Positions 26,163-35,844 of a DNA stretch of 56,634 bases are shown here, piece after piece. Position 1 is the stretch's first letter, and each line of letters begins with the position of its first letter. The stretch spans positions 1 through 56,634 of the IMG/VR virus record IMGVR_UViG_3300025655_000043; one strand, given 5' to 3'. The notes beneath the pieces were generated by a model, which did no database searches, was not told where the DNA came from, and was given only the letters and a program-made list of their open reading frames with translations. The position numbers and the translations under genes were made by a program. This DNA is from a virus.

Positions 26163-28085
26163 ATGCAGATCAGAAACGCAATCATGGAGATGGCCAGCGG
26201 CGACCCCTCGTTCGCTCAAGGCGTCAATGCAATCGAAGCCCAGCTTGGCGCAACACCGATTGTTCCTGAAGACCTCGACGAAGCGATCAAGCTGCTCGAA
26301 TTCGTGCTGCAAAACCCCGACCGCTACGAAGAAGTCGTAGCAGCGGCAATCCGTGACGGCATCATCGACGAGGGCATGGTGCCGCCGCAGTTCGATCAGG
26401 CGTTCATCGTTTCGCTCTTGATGGCGTTGTACGGTCTGCAGGATCGCACCGCGCAGAAGATGGCGCGTGGCGGATTGACTTACGCCGGTCGCCGTGCGAT
26501 GACCGGCGGTCAAGGCGGCGACACCGAGTTGGTGCACGTCAACCGTCGCGAAGCCGAGATGCTGCGTCGCATGGGCGGTCAGGGAACAATCAACCCAAAC
26601 ACCGGTCTGCGTGAATACAAAAGTCTGAAGAAGGTTCTTGGCGCGGTGCTGCCAATCGCCGCTGCGATCTTTGTTCCTGGTCTGGGTGCTGCAATCGGCA
26701 GCGCGTTGGGTGCTTCTGGTATTGGCGCGTCGATGCTGGGCAGCGCGATCATCGGCGGTGCTTCTTCCGCACTGACTGGTGGCAACGTCCTGCAGGGCGC
26801 ACTGATGGGCGGTCTCGGCGGCGGCTTGGGTGGCGTGGTCGGCGGCGCGGCAAACAGCGCACTCGGTCTCGGTCTGGGTCAAACCGGTCAAGCGATCCTC
26901 GGCAGCGGTTTGGTCGGAGGTTTGTCAGGATTGGCCACAGGACAGGGATTCCTCAAGGGCGCAGGCCAAGGTGTTCTCGGCGGCGCAATCGGCGAACTCG
27001 CTGGCGGTGCGGCTGGTCCCACCGCTTTCCAACAAGGAATCAGTTCGGCTGGTCGGACATTCGGTCAAGCACTCACGGCTGGCTACGACCCGAAGACCGC
27101 AGCCGTTGCTGGCGGGTTGAGCGGGTTGGCCGCAGGCTTGACTTACAAACCTTCTGACGCTGCTGTGAACAACCTGCGCACAGGGGAACAACCTGCAGCC
27201 GCTGGCGAACCGGTGGAAGTCCGGCTGCCCGACGGGACAACAACGACCAACGTTCCTGGAACCCAAGGCGTCAACGCTGCTGGTCAGACTGGAACCTATC
27301 AGCTGAACCCGCAGACCGGTGCGATAGAATTCAAGGTGGCTCCTGGAACATATCAGTTCAATCCGCAGACCAACGCTGTCGAATGGACTGCGGCAGAGCC
27401 GACGTTCTGGCAACGGGTCACCGCTGGTGGTCCGTTAGCCGAAACCGGTGCTTCTGGAGCGACTGGCGCGCAAGGAAGCACTTCTCTCGGCGGACTCGGC
27501 AAAGTTGCGTTAGCCGCTACGGCACTGAGCGGATTGGCAGAGGCTCCGCCTGAAGTTCAACAAGCGGTTTCAACGCTTTCTCCAGAGCAACAAGAATATT
27601 TCAATCGTCCAAGTGTTGCTTGGGACTGGAATAAGTTGCAAAATGACGCTAACGCCAACAACATGAGCCTCAGCCAATACATGGCGCGCAACTGGAACAA
27701 CATCGCATCGGGCCAATACAACATGGCTACGGCTCCTCCTCCTGGAATGGCGCGTGGCGGCTACCACATGATGCCGGACGGTTCGATGATGCGCAACTCT
27801 GACCACATGATGGCCAATGGTGGTGCGCTCAACGCGATGGCGCGGTTCGCACGAGGCTCTGGTTCTGGTCGTGACGACACGATCAACGCTCGCCTCTCTG
27901 ACGGCGAATACGTCATGGACGCAGAAACGGTCGCAATGCTTGGGGACGGCTCCAGCGAGGACGGCGCACGCAAGTTGGATGCGATGCGGTCTCAATTGCG
28001 CAAACACAAAGGCAAGACAATGGCCAAAGGCAAATTCAGCCCTGACGCCAAGTCCCCGCTGGCTTACATCAAAGGAGTCGCATAA
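26163..28085 (+). CDS. Probable internal virion (ejection) protein, glycine-zipper type
   Basis: 640 residues. Residues about 155-330 are a long chain of Gly/Ala-rich hydrophobic segments (IGSALGASGIGASMLGSAIIGGASSALTGG in pieces), capable of inserting in membrane. Flanking parts are soluble. The C-terminal part has MARGGYHMMPDGSMM, MANGGALNAMARFARG and DDTINARLSDGEYVMDAETV, motifs seen in phage virion proteins. Membrane-active ejection proteins that form a DNA conduit have this composition, so that role is inferred. It precedes three further large putative ejection proteins. Confidence 0.6.
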   Translation: MQIRNAIMEMASGDPSFAQGVNAIEAQLGATPIVPEDLDEAIKLLEFVLQNPDRYEEVVAAAIRDGIIDEGMVPPQFDQAFIVSLLMALYGLQDRTAQKMARGGLTYAGRRAMTGGQGGDTELVHVNRREAEMLRRMGGQGTINPNTGLREYKSLKKVLGAVLPIAAAIFVPGLGAAIGSALGASGIGASMLGSAIIGGASSALTGGNVLQGALMGGLGGGLGGVVGGAANSALGLGLGQTGQAILGSGLVGGLSGLATGQGFLKGAGQGVLGGAIGELAGGAAGPTAFQQGISSAGRTFGQALTAGYDPKTAAVAGGLSGLAAGLTYKPSDAAVNNLRTGEQPAAAGEPVEVRLPDGTTTTNVPGTQGVNAAGQTGTYQLNPQTGAIEFKVAPGTYQFNPQTNAVEWTAAEPTFWQRVTAGGPLAETGASGATGAQGSTSLGGLGKVALAATALSGLAEAPPEVQQAVSTLSPEQQEYFNRPSVAWDWNKLQNDANANNMSLSQYMARNWNNIASGQYNMATAPPPGMARGGYHMMPDGSMMRNSDHMMANGGALNAMARFARGSGSGRDDTINARLSDGEYVMDAETVAMLGDGSSEDGARKLDAMRSQLRKHKGKTMAKGKFSPDAKSPLAYIKGVA

Positions 28086-29527
28086 TGGGCAGCATCTTTC
28101 AAGGCACGCCGCAAACTGCCACTTCGTATGCGACGTCTTCGACCGAAACACCGAAGTGGATGCAAGACGCCATCTACAATCAGGTGCAGTGGGCGCAAAA
28201 CATCGCCAACACCCCCTATCAACCTTACGAGTTGCCGACGGTTGCTGAACTTTCGCCGTTGCAACAGCAAGCCTACGCCAATGTCGTCGCCAACCAAGGC
28301 TCTTGGGCACCGGCGATGGGCAAAGCGCAAGCCGGAATGGAAGGGTTCAGCACCAAAGGCACAGCCGATCAGTTGCGTCAAGAACAAGGGCAGTATTTGC
28401 GCCAAGACTTGGTTGGCAAAGGTCTCGATGCCGGACAGGAATTGTTCGGCAGAGCCGGTGGAATGGACGTTGTCGGAGCGGCACAGCCTTACCTGAGCCG
28501 AGCCGGTGAAATGGACGTTGTCGGAGCGGCACAACCTTACCTAAATCAAGCAGGAACGACGACCGCGCAGGCGCTGTCTGAGCGTGCGTTGGCGGCGGCT
28601 TCGCCTTATCTTCAGGGTGCTGGTCAAACTGCGGCGAGCCAAGTTGGCCAGTACATGTCGCCTTATCAGCAAGGTGTGTTGGACGTAATCGCCAAGCAAG
28701 GCGCACGCAACCTGACTGAAAACATTCTTCCTGGGGTTTCAGACGCCTTCATCAAAGCCGGTCAGTTCGGCTCCAGCCGAATGGGTGAGATGGGCGCACG
28801 CGCTCTGCGGGATACGCAGGAAGCTGTCCTCAACCAGCAGGCTCAGGCGGCTCAACAAGGTTACGGCCAAGCGATGCAAGCTGCTCAAGCAGACCTCGCA
28901 CGCCAAGCGCAACTGGCCGGAACGGTCGGCAGCATCAGCGGTGCAGACCTTTCCCGCATCATGCAAGGCGGTGCGCAGTACGGCAACCTCGGGCAGACAG
29001 CCGGTCAGCTGACGAGCCAGCAGATGCAGAACCTCGCCAACCTCGGGCAGACCAGCGGTCAAGTCACCAGCCAGCAGATGCAGAACCTCGCCAACCTTGG
29101 TCAGGCACAAACGCAAGCTGGTCAGGCGCAACAGCAATTCGGTCTCAACGCCGCGCAACAGGCTCAACAAGCGCAGGCGCAAGACTACCAGCGTCAGATG
29201 ACCGCGTTGCAGCAAATGGCTGCGATGGCTCAACAGGAACAGGGCATGCGTGCGGCAGACGTCGCCGCGCTGGAAACCGCTGGCGCTGCTCAACAGGCAC
29301 AACAACAGCGTCAGCTGGACGCCGCGCAAGCGCAGTACCAAGCCGAGCAGCTTTACCCGAAACAACAGATGGATTGGCTCAGCACGCAGGTTCGCGGTCT
29401 GGCTCCGATCACGCCACAAACACAAACTCAGTCTTCAACGACCACGGGTGCGACTTACTCGCCATCGCCGCTTTCACAGCTGGCAACAGGCTTGTACACG
29501 TACAAAGGTCTGAGCAGCCTAGGTTAA
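28085..29527 (+). CDS. Probable internal virion protein, Gln/Ala-rich
   Basis: 480 residues, helical, dominated by Gln and Ala from residue 240 on. Two internal tandem duplications are visible: MDVVGAAQPYL repeated around residues 127-155, and TSQQMQNLANLGQ repeated around residues 308-338. The DNA is duplicated as well (near 28460-28540 and 29000-29100). The composition resembles ejected core proteins of podoviruses. Joined to the previous gene by TAATG. Confidence 0.6.
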   Translation: MGSIFQGTPQTATSYATSSTETPKWMQDAIYNQVQWAQNIANTPYQPYELPTVAELSPLQQQAYANVVANQGSWAPAMGKAQAGMEGFSTKGTADQLRQEQGQYLRQDLVGKGLDAGQELFGRAGGMDVVGAAQPYLSRAGEMDVVGAAQPYLNQAGTTTAQALSERALAAASPYLQGAGQTAASQVGQYMSPYQQGVLDVIAKQGARNLTENILPGVSDAFIKAGQFGSSRMGEMGARALRDTQEAVLNQQAQAAQQGYGQAMQAAQADLARQAQLAGTVGSISGADLSRIMQGGAQYGNLGQTAGQLTSQQMQNLANLGQTSGQVTSQQMQNLANLGQAQTQAGQAQQQFGLNAAQQAQQAQAQDYQRQMTALQQMAAMAQQEQGMRAADVAALETAGAAQQAQQQRQLDAAQAQYQAEQLYPKQQMDWLSTQVRGLAPITPQTQTQSSTTTGATYSPSPLSQLATGLYTYKGLSSLG

Positions 29528-29536
29528 GGAGCCGTC

Positions 29537-32347
29537 ATGGGATACGAACTCACCAGATTGATGAAGCAATACGGGGTCGCATCCCCGACCATGGCCAGCG
29601 CACCGCAGATGCCTGGATCGCCGCCCGTTGCGCCGACAATCGCTGACAATGCGACCACGGCTCAAAGGACACAATATGAAAAAGACCTAGAGACCTACAA
29701 CAAAGACAAAGCGGCGTTCGACGAGAGCGTGCGCAAGTACGGTCTGGCGCAAAAAGAATACGACCAATACAAAAGCGCGTATCAGGATCGGTTGGCGAAC
29801 ACCAACATGTACAACCAAGCGCAATTCAGCACGACCGGTGCGAGCGTGCCCGCCATCAACACCTTGTCGGACATGCAGAAGCGTGCCATGGGTTATGGCA
29901 CTCCGCCGACTGTCGCGCCTGCTCCTGCGGATTACTTGAATTCTGACGCCTATAAGAAGTTTCAAAAAGATCAAGAAGGCGCTGTCGGAACGATGGACAT
30001 GTACGAGTCGCCTTATTTTGGGATGTTCACCTCAGGATCTATAGGTCGTGCGCAAGACGCAGCATATGAAGAGTGGTTGAAAGCCAACCCGACGCAAGTG
30101 GTTCCAGCCTCTAAGAGCGGGTTCGGCATCGGTCAAGAAGCCGCCAACAAGAACATCCGCGACTGGATGGCGGCTAACCCCAACGTATCACCGGCTGAGT
30201 TCGCTGACATAAAGCAGCGTTACGGCGTGAACGACTACGACATTCGCAACGCGATGGGAACCGGCACGCAGTACGGCACGCCGCAGTGGACGGACACCGT
30301 CAATGCTCCGATTTACGACACGGCTCCGATCTCTCTGGCTGGGAAATCCCCGCAGGAAATTGCCAACTGGTACCTCGGTCGGCGTGACATCGGTTACACA
30401 GACGCAGACTTGCGTGCTGCTGGCGAGAAGACTTTCGGCAAACTGCCAGAATCGGCTTGGCGAGACATGCTCAGTGCTGCGTATCCTCAATACGTCAATC
30501 CTGTGAATTCTGCTTACGCTCAACTTGGGCGCAGCGGTTTCGGCACCAACATCAATCAGATCGACGACTCTGGGTACAACTATTGGTTGAACCAACTGAG
30601 CAGCGGTGCTGTGAATCCAGAAGGTCTGAACGCTGCAGTTTACAAAGCCGGAGTGGATTGGAACCCCGCTCAGGGAGACGCTTACGACCTCAGCAATGTC
30701 CCGCAAAACTTCGATTGGACTTATTACGTCAATAACAACCCCGACCTTCCTGGGGCAGGAATCGACACCCTCCCTGAAGCGCAGATGCACTACGCTGCAT
30801 ACGGCATGAACGAAGGTCGTTCTCCTTACGAAGGTTACGTCAAGCCGATGCCAGACATCGGCACGGGTTCTCCGAACCCTCAATACGATTCTTTGTCGAA
30901 AATGACACTCGATGGAAAACCGATTTCCAGCAGCATTGTCGCTGGAAATCCGCTTTTCAAAACCATCCTCGGCTCTTATGGAGATGGATACCTTGGACAA
31001 TATAGAAAAGGAGGCCAAGTCCGTGCATACGCAGAAGGCGGTGCAGTGAAAGGCTATCAAGACGGCGGTCTCGAAGACCGTGGCATCGTCGATCCTGAAA
31101 CAGGCGCGATCGTTTATCCTGTTCCTGAACAGCCTAAAATCACCAGCCGTCCGATCTACAACGATCCGGTTCTGGAAGGCGCGGCGAGAGCGATTGACCG
31201 AGCGCGCACAAATGACGCAAACATTCCGGCTCCTGCTGTGGCGGGAACCCGTAGCGTCGCTGCTGCCGCACCGCCACTCGATGCGCGTGCAGCCGCTCTG
31301 CAATCAATGCTCGACAGGTATGGGCCGAGAGACGTTGATTACGGCTCTCAAATAACTGAGGCTCGAACTCGCGCGGCTGACGAACAGCGAGCGTTCGAAC
31401 AGATGTTGCGCGCACAACTTGAGTCTCCCGAGGACGCAGCTTCTTCCAAAGCTGAAATGTACTTCCGCCTTGCAGCTGCATTCGGTTCGCCGACCAAAAC
31501 AGGGCACTTCACAGAGAACCTTTCGCTGGCTGGCAAAGAAATGGCTGAAACAGCCAAATCACAGCGCGAGTCCCGTGCCAAGAAGTTGGGCATCCGGATG
31601 GAACTGCAGAAGATGAAGATGGACGCCGCAAACAAAGAGCTAGACACTTTGCGTGCGTTGGAACAAGAAGGTGCTCGCGATCGCCGCGCCATCGCGCAAG
31701 AAATGATTCGCGAATACATCGCTTCCGGCAAACCGCAATCCACCGCTGGCAAAACAGCCGTGGACATGGGTTTTACGCCAGGAACACCAGAGTTCAACGC
31801 GAAAGTTGAAGAGTTGGCGGCTTTGGAAATCCAGCGGCAAACCGCCTTGATCAACGCGCAGTTGGCTTCCGCTGCAGCGACCACTCAGCGTGCCGGTCAA
31901 ATGTCGCCGACCGAGATCAATCTGCGCACCGAAACCGAGAACAATATCGCCAACATCGATCAAGCAATCAGAGATGTTGCCGAGGCTTATCGACTCAACC
32001 CCAACAGCTACGCTGGTGGTTGGCTCGATCGCGGTCAGCGTTGGTTGTATGAAGTCGCTGGTTCTGATGATCCGCGCATCGTCAACACTCGCCGCATCGA
32101 CAACTTGCTGGGTGCACAGGCTCTCAGTTCGTTGCGTGCGATTTTCGGCGGGAACCCGACCGAAGGTGAACGCGCCATCTTGCTGGAGTTGCAAGGTATC
32201 GGTTCTAGGTCGCTGGAAGAGCGTCGGCAAATCATGTTGCGTCTGGCCGAAGTGTTGGAAGATCGCAAAGCGTCGGCACAAACGCGGCTCGACAGAATTC
32301 TCAGCGGTGCATACCGCACCTACACGCCGCTCGAAGGAGAACAATGA
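29537..32347 (+). CDS. Large internal virion protein, 936 residues
   Basis: N-terminal coiled coil (about 45-90), then soluble segments including FDWTYYVNNNPDLPGAGIDT followed by AQMHYAAYGMNEGRSPY (about 394-435), a short motif known from several surface and virion proteins. Near residues 490-515 are [24 protein letters not shown] motifs shared with other virion proteins here. The C-terminal 300 residues are helical. Likely part of the ejectosome; no enzyme signature seen. Preceded by AAGGAGCCGTC. Confidence 0.6.
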   Translation: MGYELTRLMKQYGVASPTMASAPQMPGSPPVAPTIADNATTAQRTQYEKDLETYNKDKAAFDESVRKYGLAQKEYDQYKSAYQDRLANTNMYNQAQFSTTGASVPAINTLSDMQKRAMGYGTPPTVAPAPADYLNSDAYKKFQKDQEGAVGTMDMYESPYFGMFTSGSIGRAQDAAYEEWLKANPTQVVPASKSGFGIGQEAANKNIRDWMAANPNVSPAEFADIKQRYGVNDYDIRNAMGTGTQYGTPQWTDTVNAPIYDTAPISLAGKSPQEIANWYLGRRDIGYTDADLRAAGEKTFGKLPESAWRDMLSAAYPQYVNPVNSAYAQLGRSGFGTNINQIDDSGYNYWLNQLSSGAVNPEGLNAAVYKAGVDWNPAQGDAYDLSNVPQNFDWTYYVNNNPDLPGAGIDTLPEAQMHYAAYGMNEGRSPYEGYVKPMPDIGTGSPNPQYDSLSKMTLDGKPISSSIVAGNPLFKTILGSYGDGYLGQYRKGGQVRAYAEGGAVKGYQDGGLEDRGIVDPETGAIVYPVPEQPKITSRPIYNDPVLEGAARAIDRARTNDANIPAPAVAGTRSVAAAAPPLDARAAALQSMLDRYGPRDVDYGSQITEARTRAADEQRAFEQMLRAQLESPEDAASSKAEMYFRLAAAFGSPTKTGHFTENLSLAGKEMAETAKSQRESRAKKLGIRMELQKMKMDAANKELDTLRALEQEGARDRRAIAQEMIREYIASGKPQSTAGKTAVDMGFTPGTPEFNAKVEELAALEIQRQTALINAQLASAAATTQRAGQMSPTEINLRTETENNIANIDQAIRDVAEAYRLNPNSYAGGWLDRGQRWLYEVAGSDDPRIVNTRRIDNLLGAQALSSLRAIFGGNPTEGERAILLELQGIGSRSLEERRQIMLRLAEVLEDRKASAQTRLDRILSGAYRTYTPLEGEQ

Positions 32348-34449
32348 TGGGAGACGCAGCAAATTTCACCCGTGCTTTGCTCGGTCAAGGTCTTGGGATG
32401 GGTTGGGGCGACGAAGCCGAAGCGTGGCTTCGTTCCAAGATCGGCGAAAAGACTTATGAAGAAAACCTCAGAGACATCAACCGCGAATACGCCGAATACG
32501 CTCAACGCAACCCTCTCCTGACGGCTGGCACTGAATTCGCGGGTGGTGTGCTGCCGATGGTCGCCTCTTACGCCGCAACGCCATTCACAGGCGGTGCTGC
32601 AGCACCCGCCGCTGCTGCGACCACGGCTCGAACGGCTGGCGCATTGGCGCGGTTGGCTCAAAACCCAGTGGTGCGCGGTGCTTTGACTGGCATGGGAACA
32701 GGCGCAGTGGCTGGTGCAGGAACTGCTGAACCAGGAAGACGAGGCGAAGGAGCGGTGGTCGGCGGAACGGTCGGTACTATTGTTGGTGGCGGTGCACCGG
32801 TCGTGATCCGAGGAGCCGGCAACGCAGCGGGTTGGCTGCGCGACCGCCTCGCTCCGAGCGAGGAAGCCATCCGTCGAGGCTCGACACGCAGGGTTAACCG
32901 TGCTCTTGAACAGGCTCGGGAAGGCGCAGGCATGACGCCGCAAGAAGCCGCAGATGTCGTCGCCGCTGACCGCGCTCGTGGCATTCCGTCAACGCTCGCG
33001 AACGTCGATCCGTCGATGGTGGACTTGGCTGAAACCGCTGCGCAACGCACAGGCGTTGGTGCACGGCAAATTGAAGGAACTCTCGGCAGGCAGACATCTG
33101 GTGCGAGAGAGCGCGTCTACGGGCGCGTGCGCTCAGAAATCAGCGGCGGAAACTACTACGACGACGAAATGCGCATGGTGGAAGAGTTGCGCAATCAGGC
33201 TCGCACGCTTTACGACGACGCGTATGCATTCGGTGAAGTGAGCGACCCAAGGATCAGGCAAATTCTTGAGTCTCCGCAATTCAGAAGTTTCTACAATCGT
33301 GCGCGCGAAATCGCCGACAACGAGCGTTTGGCTGCTCAGCTGCGCGGCGAAGACACCAGCCGCTTCGACCTCAACCCGATCTACATGGTTGACTCGGAAG
33401 GCAACGCCGTCGTGCAACGCATCCCTGACGTGCGCACGCTCGATTACATCAAGCGCGGCATCGACGCAACGATCGAACGCGGTTTCGATGGCAAAGGTCT
33501 CAGTTCCGCTGAAGCCAGTGCCTTGCGCCAGCTGCGTCGTGAGTTTGTGAACGTTATAGACGAAGCGACCATTGACCCGAACACCGGAGTTTCTGCTTAC
33601 GCACAAGCCAGAGCAGGTTACGCCGGTGACATGGAGGTGCTGGACGCACTGCGCGCAGGGCGCAACGACTTCAACCGCCTCGACCACGAGGAAATCGCTC
33701 GCATGATTCAAGACATGAGCGAAGCTGAACGCGATGCATTCCGCACGGGTGCTGTGCGTAACATTTACGACCGCTTGATGGATCCGTCCGGCAACATCAA
33801 CGCCGCGCAACGCATCATCGGTTCGCCGGAATACGCAGCCAAGATGGCACCGTTGTTTGATTCGCCTGCGCAGTTCGACCTGTTCCGGTCGGCGATGCAG
33901 CGCGAGATGCAACTGTTCCAGCAATCCAACCGCATCCTTGGCGGTGCAGCGACAGCCAGACGCACGCAGGCACGTGGTGCTTTCGAAGAAGGCACGCCGG
34001 TTGGGGAAGTTGTGGCCGACACGATCACCGGTACGTTCGGAGGTTCGTTGACAAACCTTGTTGCGCGCATCGCTCGTAGCGCGACGATGACAGACGACAT
34101 TGCAACAGACGTTTCACGCATGTTGATGTCGAGCGATCCGACCGAGGTTGCCGCCGCTGTCAAGATCTTGGAAGATTATGGGCAACGAGCAGCAACCGGT
34201 GCAGCACAACTCAACCGTGCAGAAACCGGCGCGATCATGGGGACTGTGATCGCCGCTCAACCTGCCCCAACAACGGACGAAGCGCCAAATGTGGCTGAAG
34301 ACATTGCCAGAGAAACTCAAACGCGCATCGACCAAGGTGGTCCAGACATTCAAGCGGATTTGGACGCGTTGCGCAGATCTCGTGCGCAAACTGCAGAGCC
34401 TCGCGGATTGAACCTGACCATCGACGAACCTGCTGATGCAGGCAACTGA
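32344..34449 (+). CDS. Internal virion protein with duplicated N-terminal module
   Basis: 701 residues; ATG overlaps the previous stop (ATGATG). Residues about 9-85 (LLGQGLGMGWGDEAEAWLRSK, then [33 protein letters not shown]) repeat closely, in protein and DNA, the module at residues about 565-655 of the protein starting at 54379. A GxGDExEA module of this type is known to me from phage injection proteins. The rest is helical and charged with no transmembrane helix beyond the Gly/Ala segment. It is the last late gene before the bidirectional terminator. Confidence 0.65.
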   Translation: MMGDAANFTRALLGQGLGMGWGDEAEAWLRSKIGEKTYEENLRDINREYAEYAQRNPLLTAGTEFAGGVLPMVASYAATPFTGGAAAPAAAATTARTAGALARLAQNPVVRGALTGMGTGAVAGAGTAEPGRRGEGAVVGGTVGTIVGGGAPVVIRGAGNAAGWLRDRLAPSEEAIRRGSTRRVNRALEQAREGAGMTPQEAADVVAADRARGIPSTLANVDPSMVDLAETAAQRTGVGARQIEGTLGRQTSGARERVYGRVRSEISGGNYYDDEMRMVEELRNQARTLYDDAYAFGEVSDPRIRQILESPQFRSFYNRAREIADNERLAAQLRGEDTSRFDLNPIYMVDSEGNAVVQRIPDVRTLDYIKRGIDATIERGFDGKGLSSAEASALRQLRREFVNVIDEATIDPNTGVSAYAQARAGYAGDMEVLDALRAGRNDFNRLDHEEIARMIQDMSEAERDAFRTGAVRNIYDRLMDPSGNINAAQRIIGSPEYAAKMAPLFDSPAQFDLFRSAMQREMQLFQQSNRILGGAATARRTQARGAFEEGTPVGEVVADTITGTFGGSLTNLVARIARSATMTDDIATDVSRMLMSSDPTEVAAAVKILEDYGQRAATGAAQLNRAETGAIMGTVIAAQPAPTTDEAPNVAEDIARETQTRIDQGGPDIQADLDALRRSRAQTAEPRGLNLTIDEPADAGN

Positions 34450-34457
34450 AGCCATGA

Positions 34458-34475
34458 GGGGTCATCGCTGACCCC
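34458..34475 (+). terminator. Hairpin after last late gene
   Basis: GGGGTCA / TGACCCC, 7-pair stem with TCGC loop, 8 bases after the stop codon and 32 bases before a stronger terminator. No T run follows. Confidence 0.45.
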
Positions 34476-34507
34476 TGTCTCCTCGCCGCTGTTGGAACGG
34501 CGTTAAA

Positions 34508-34534
34508 AACCCCGCCTAGTGCGGGGTTCTTTTT
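34508..34534. terminator. Bidirectional intrinsic terminator
   Basis: AACCCCGC / GCGGGGTT stem with CTAGT loop, followed by CTTTTT on the plus strand and by TTTTT on the minus strand (AAAAA at 34505-34509). It lies between the converging late (plus) and early (minus) blocks. Confidence 0.88.
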
Positions 34535-34749
34535 CACATGTTGCAGGGCACTTCTTCACCTTTGTAAGGTGGCCATCCGGCACGCTGGTCTGGGGCGATG
34601 CCTTTGGCGGCGTCCATCTCCCAGAGACGGACCATGTCGCAGTAGTGTTGTTCTTGGCGCACGGCTTCTTCGTAGTCAGACTGGCCAGCGATGCCGATCA
34701 GCAACAAGAAACCAAAAACACCAGCGGTGTAGAGCAAAGCGTTTTTCAT
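34534..34749 (-). CDS. Small membrane protein, 71 residues
   Basis: An N-terminal hydrophobic helix (residues 4-21, ALLYTAGVFGFLLLIGIAG) is followed by a soluble acidic part with two cysteines (HYCDMVRLWEMDAAKGIAPDQ and EEVPCNM). One pass, tail probably outside the cytoplasm. No known domain. The start carries the GGAGAACTGAG leader motif shared by other early genes; it is the last gene of the early block. Confidence 0.65.
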   Translation of the reverse strand: MKNALLYTAGVFGFLLLIGIAGQSDYEEAVRQEQHYCDMVRLWEMDAAKGIAPDQRAGWPPYKGEEVPCNM

Positions 34750-34770
34750 TCTCAGTTCTCCAAAGGTTGC

Positions 34771-34790
34771 CTCCCCCGAAGGGGAGGCTT
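34771..34790 (-). terminator. Intercistronic hairpin with TTCG loop
   Basis: On the minus strand GCCTCCCC, loop TTCG, GGGGAGGC, between the DUF932 gene and the small membrane gene. The C(UUCG)G-type loop is exceptionally stable. No T run follows, so it may protect the 3' end of the DUF932 message or reduce read-through. Confidence 0.55.
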
Positions 34791-34797
34791 GACCGAC

Positions 34798-35793
34798 TTA
34801 GGCTGCTTCGAGCAGGCGGTTGGTGACGTTCACCTTGAGTGATGCGCGGTCGGTGAGGTGCGCACGCTCGAAGGCGCGGCTCTTGTCGCCTTTGCCACCA
34901 GCTTCATGGTCGAAGAACTGGGTCACGGCGTTCACCAGACCCCATGCGGTGCCTTTGGAGGAGCGGAAGTCGTTGCCGAGGCTCTCGCCGTCGTACAGCT
35001 TCATGATGCGGCGCAGGACGATGGACGAGTCAACCATCTCATCGCGGGTCATGTCGTCGCCTTCCTTGTTCTTCCACTCAGCCTTGAGTTCGTCGGCAAC
35101 GATGTCGATCGCAAAGTCGCGGTCGATTTGCAGGTTGGCCAACTTGTCAATGTTCTGCAGGAAGTTGTCCCATGCGCCTTCAACGATGCCCAGCTGCTGC
35201 TTGACGCTGTCAGCGTGGAAGGTCGCCGAGTGCGGCACGCGGATCTGAGCGTTCTGACCTTCAGCGCCGATCGACATGCGCAGCGTGTTGTTGCAAACAA
35301 CGCGGACGCTGGTCAGGTGCACGGCGGTGGCCATAGAGCCATCGCAAGAGGACGCCATGAGCAGGTAGGGCTTGATCTCGTCCTGACCCATGATGCGTGC
35401 GGCTTCACCACACTTGGCCAGTGCCCAGAACTTGCGACCGCCGAACAAGCAGCCAGCGGTTTCCATCTTGAACCCTTGGTCAGCGATCAGGTCGCGGAAG
35501 AATTCCAGAGCCTCACCAGGATGGACGATCTTGTAGTTGTTGGAAACAACACCCAGCGCACCGCTGCTGTCAGAGCGGTAGAGCACGCGGCGGTCGGGAA
35601 AGATCACGTCCTGACCCTGTGCGCCTTTGTAGACCAGCGCGGTGTCGTTGACGTTCCAGTTCATGCCAGCTTCAACACGCCACGTGTCGAGGTCTGCATC
35701 TTCGGTCAGAGCCTGACCAAGTCCGTGCCAAGGAAGCGAACCAACGTAAGCCATGTTAGCGCGGTCGTTCGTCATGTCGAGTTCGTGTGCCAT
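34798..35793 (-). CDS. DUF932 domain protein (phage/plasmid-like)
   Basis: 331 residues from the ATG that follows GGAGAATGAAA at good spacing; an ATG two codons earlier is too close to the ribosome site. The sequence (NRANMAYVGSLPWHGLGQAL..., VLYRSDSSGALGVVSNNYKIVHPGEALEFFRDLI, VRVVCNNTLRMSI) fits the DUF932 / phage-plasmid primase-associated family, whose biochemical role is not settled. It has a clear promoter (35845-35873) with a hairpin leader and may be one of the more highly expressed early genes. Confidence 0.85.
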   Translation of the reverse strand: MAHELDMTNDRANMAYVGSLPWHGLGQALTEDADLDTWRVEAGMNWNVNDTALVYKGAQGQDVIFPDRRVLYRSDSSGALGVVSNNYKIVHPGEALEFFRDLIADQGFKMETAGCLFGGRKFWALAKCGEAARIMGQDEIKPYLLMASSCDGSMATAVHLTSVRVVCNNTLRMSIGAEGQNAQIRVPHSATFHADSVKQQLGIVEGAWDNFLQNIDKLANLQIDRDFAIDIVADELKAEWKNKEGDDMTRDEMVDSSIVLRRIMKLYDGESLGNDFRSSKGTAWGLVNAVTQFFDHEAGGKGDKSRAFERAHLTDRASLKVNVTNRLLEAA

Positions 35794-35824
35794 TTTCATT
35801 CTCCAGTTCTAAGTTGGGTTGAGT

Positions 35825-35838
35825 AGGTCAATCGACCT
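35825..35838 (-). promoter_or_regulatory. 5' leader hairpin of DUF932 transcript
   Basis: AGGTC / GACCT stem with 4-base loop, starting about 7 bases after the -10 box, at or near the transcript 5' end. Two other early promoters carry hairpins in the same place. Confidence 0.5.
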
Positions 35839-35844
35839 GAGTGT

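Noticed and set aside
30188-31303. Minus-strand frame opposite the 936-residue virion protein
   Set aside because: Antisense shadow without domain, ribosome site or promoter; the plus-strand gene is continuous and tightly packed in the late operon.
34858-35826. Plus-strand frame opposite the DUF932 gene
   Set aside because: The minus-strand product has a clear DUF932 pattern, promoter and ribosome site; the plus frame has none.
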